Positions 62,731 through 64,000 of a stretch of 64,000 bases of DNA are shown here, in pieces (position 1 is the stretch's first letter; each line of letters begins with the position of its first letter). The position numbers and the translations under genes were made by a program. The stretch covers positions 62,001 to 126,000 of the forward strand of contig JAKLJE010000008.1 of the NCBI GenBank assembly GCA_023151315.1, read 5' to 3'. Under the pieces are notes generated by a model. It was not told the origin of the DNA, ran no database searches, and was given only the letters and a program-made list of their open reading frames with translations. Source of the DNA: Bacteroidia bacterium (GTDB taxonomy: Bacteria; Bacteroidota; Bacteroidia; Palsa-965).

Positions 62731-63390
62731 TTAGTAGCGAATTACAATATCAGAAATGGGCTTTCTGGCCAAATCCGGCACCATACAGCCCTCCGCAGGA
62801 TAGCCGATAGGAATAAGCAGAAACGGCTTTTCGTTTTCAGGACGATTCAATACCTGCGCGAGAAAATTCATTGGGCTAGGCGTATGTGTAAGTGAAGCCA
62901 ACCCGGCATTGTGAATCGCAGCCAGCAGAAAACCACAGGCCAGTCCAACCGATTCCGTTACATAGTAGTTGTTTTTCTTTAGACCATTCACGTTCTCATA
63001 CGATCTCTTGAATACAACAATTAATGCGGGCGCTGTTTCAAGAAACGGTTTTCGCCAATCTGTTCCCAATGGCGCAAGATCTTCAAGCCAGTCCTGCGGC
63101 ATCCTTGAATTGTAACTTTCGTATTCTTCCTTCTCCGCGGCTTCTCGAATCTTCTTTTTTATCTCAGCGCTTCGAACTACACAAAAAGTCCATGGTTGTT
63201 TGTGTGCTCCTGAAGGTGCTGTTGATGCTGTAAGCAGTATTGCGTCTATAACTTCATCCGGAACATCGCGATTGGAAAATTCGCGCACCGATCTTCTTTC
63301 GTTCATCATTTTATAGAATGACTGTGAACGGGATTTCAGCTCTTCATCAGTAAGAACCGGTCTTGAATAAGGAATCTGCGGATACTTCAT
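62731..63390 (-). CDS. Nitroreductase family flavoprotein
   Basis: The 219-residue FMN-binding protein has the family N-terminal MNERRSVREFSNRDVP, APSGAHKQPWTFCVV and the C-terminal FLLIPIGYPAEGCMVPD. The family reduces nitro groups, quinones, or dehalogenates iodotyrosine-like compounds; the substrate here is unknown. It stands alone with no paired gene on the same strand. Confidence 0.88.
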   Translation of the reverse strand: MKYPQIPYSRPVLTDEELKSRSQSFYKMMNERRSVREFSNRDVPDEVIDAILLTASTAPSGAHKQPWTFCVVRSAEIKKKIREAAEKEEYESYNSRMPQDWLEDLAPLGTDWRKPFLETAPALIVVFKRSYENVNGLKKNNYYVTESVGLACGFLLAAIHNAGLASLTHTPSPMNFLAQVLNRPENEKPFLLIPIGYPAEGCMVPDLARKPISDIVIRY

Positions 63391-63493
63391 TTGCTGAAGA
63401 TAGAAAGCTATAGTATAAACCGCAACGATTCTGCCTGCTCTGCAAGTTTTAATATTCCGATTGAATACGCTGCCGATTGTGCATATTTGATTT

Positions 63494-64000
63494 ATGAAAA
63501 TTTCTTGGCCCCTTATGCTGATTGCTTTATTCTTACTGTCGTGCGGCAGTGAGACAACCGTAACTGATAAAGCGCAGGATTCTGCACCGGATACAATCGT
63601 TAATCACGATACAATACCGGAGGCAGATACAACACCCGCTTTAACTCTTGCGTCAACGATGGGCGGAGATACCATCACTCCTGAAGATCGCAGTCAGATT
63701 TTCTATGCGTTCACAGTGAAACTGGCGGAGAATAAACGCAAGCCGATAACTGCTAAAGAAGCACGCAAACGTTTCATGCCATTAGATCCGAATTGCGATC
63801 AGGATGCCGCATATACGCTGCAAGCTTTTTTTAAACTCGATTCACTGAAGCGCATCGGTGAGACTCCCGACCCCGACATGGGACAAATTGTCTCTACAGA
63901 AATCAAACTTATTGATACCATCCGAAAAACTCCAAATGGAAGCTGGGTTGCATGGACGTTGAGCTACAGCACTGCAGAACAATGTCCTTATGCACATGGA
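63494..64000 (+). CDS. Lipoprotein of unknown function, truncated by the window
   Basis: The frame starts at ATG 63494 and stays open to the right edge (169 residues visible). The signal ends in LLSCGSE, a good lipobox with Cys17, so it is probably a lipoprotein. The mature N-terminus is rich in Asp, Thr and Pro (a flexible linker), followed by a folded part including GGDTITPEDRSQIFYAFTV. The family is not recognised. Confidence 0.75.
   Translation, partial: MKISWPLMLIALFLLSCGSETTVTDKAQDSAPDTIVNHDTIPEADTTPALTLASTMGGDTITPEDRSQIFYAFTVKLAENKRKPITAKEARKRFMPLDPNCDQDAAYTLQAFFKLDSLKRIGETPDPDMGQIVSTEIKLIDTIRKTPNGSWVAWTLSYSTAEQCPYAHG

Overview
The window is a chromosomal segment of a member of the Bacteroidota. 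The case rests on type IX secretion (T9SS) C-terminal sorting domains on four giant secreted proteins, a SprE/PorW lipoprotein, a PorP/SprF-family protein, Bacteroidota-type -7 promoters (TAnnTTTG), and Bacteroidota-style gene orders (acpP-fabF-rnc; dxr near rseP; an ATP synthase cluster without atpD/atpC). Order or family cannot be fixed from the sequence alone. No tRNA, rRNA, CRISPR array, insertion sequence with a transposase, or prophage was seen.

Layout. 1-3.7 kb: a partial secreted protein, then methionine biosynthesis (metX divergent from an OsmC gene and metZ). 3.7-9.0 kb: two tandem membrane receptors ending in SpoIIE-type phosphatase domains, the first translationally coupled to metZ. 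9.1-13.6 kb: an arrestin-fold Spo0M-like gene, a gene-free stretch with an orphan terminator and a perfect palindrome, and a giant SprB-repeat/PKD adhesin with a type B sorting domain. 13.7-15.8 kb: a three-gene overlapping operon (diiron hydroxylase, unknown membrane-anchored protein, HTTM protein). 15.9-23.1 kb: truA, a TlpA-like thioredoxin, an ALDH7 dehydrogenase and a GEVED-domain secreted protein. 23.1-29.3 kb: rseP, dxr and secreted proteins, interrupted by an opposite-strand DUF4143 ATPase gene surrounded by a short repeated motif. 29.4-41.0 kb: an M23 peptidase divergent from sprE, then bactofilin, atpZ, two tandem paralogous secreted proteins, a small membrane protein, and atpBEFHAG. 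41.1-51.7 kb: DUF1801, two multi-spanning GT-C-like proteins, gpsA, an Asp-box T9SS cargo, lysS and uvrC. 51.7-55.0 kb: an ECF sigma factor, its membrane partner, a PorP/SprF-type protein and a lipoprotein. 55.3-64.0 kb: a giant T9SS cargo, small secreted proteins, acpP-fabF-rnc with a duplicated rnc tail, a nitroreductase and a partial lipoprotein.

How the genes connect. Housekeeping modules (methionine, isoprenoid, fatty acid, ATP synthesis, translation, repair) are interleaved with cell-surface modules. The surface set looks coherent: T9SS machinery or accessory genes (sprE, PorP/SprF), cargo with sorting domains, envelope stress or protein turnover (rseP, ECF sigma), and envelope shaping (bactofilin, M23 peptidase). 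The observations most worth following are: a 15-residue segment shared between the ECF partner protein and the adjacent PorP/SprF protein; a 32-bp exact duplication of the rnc tail flanking a small gene; the repeat-bordered ATPase gene in the dxr-rseP region; two related secreted-protein genes inside the ATP synthase cluster; and several genes whose start codon sits only 4-7 bases after a -7 promoter element, suggesting leaderless transcripts.
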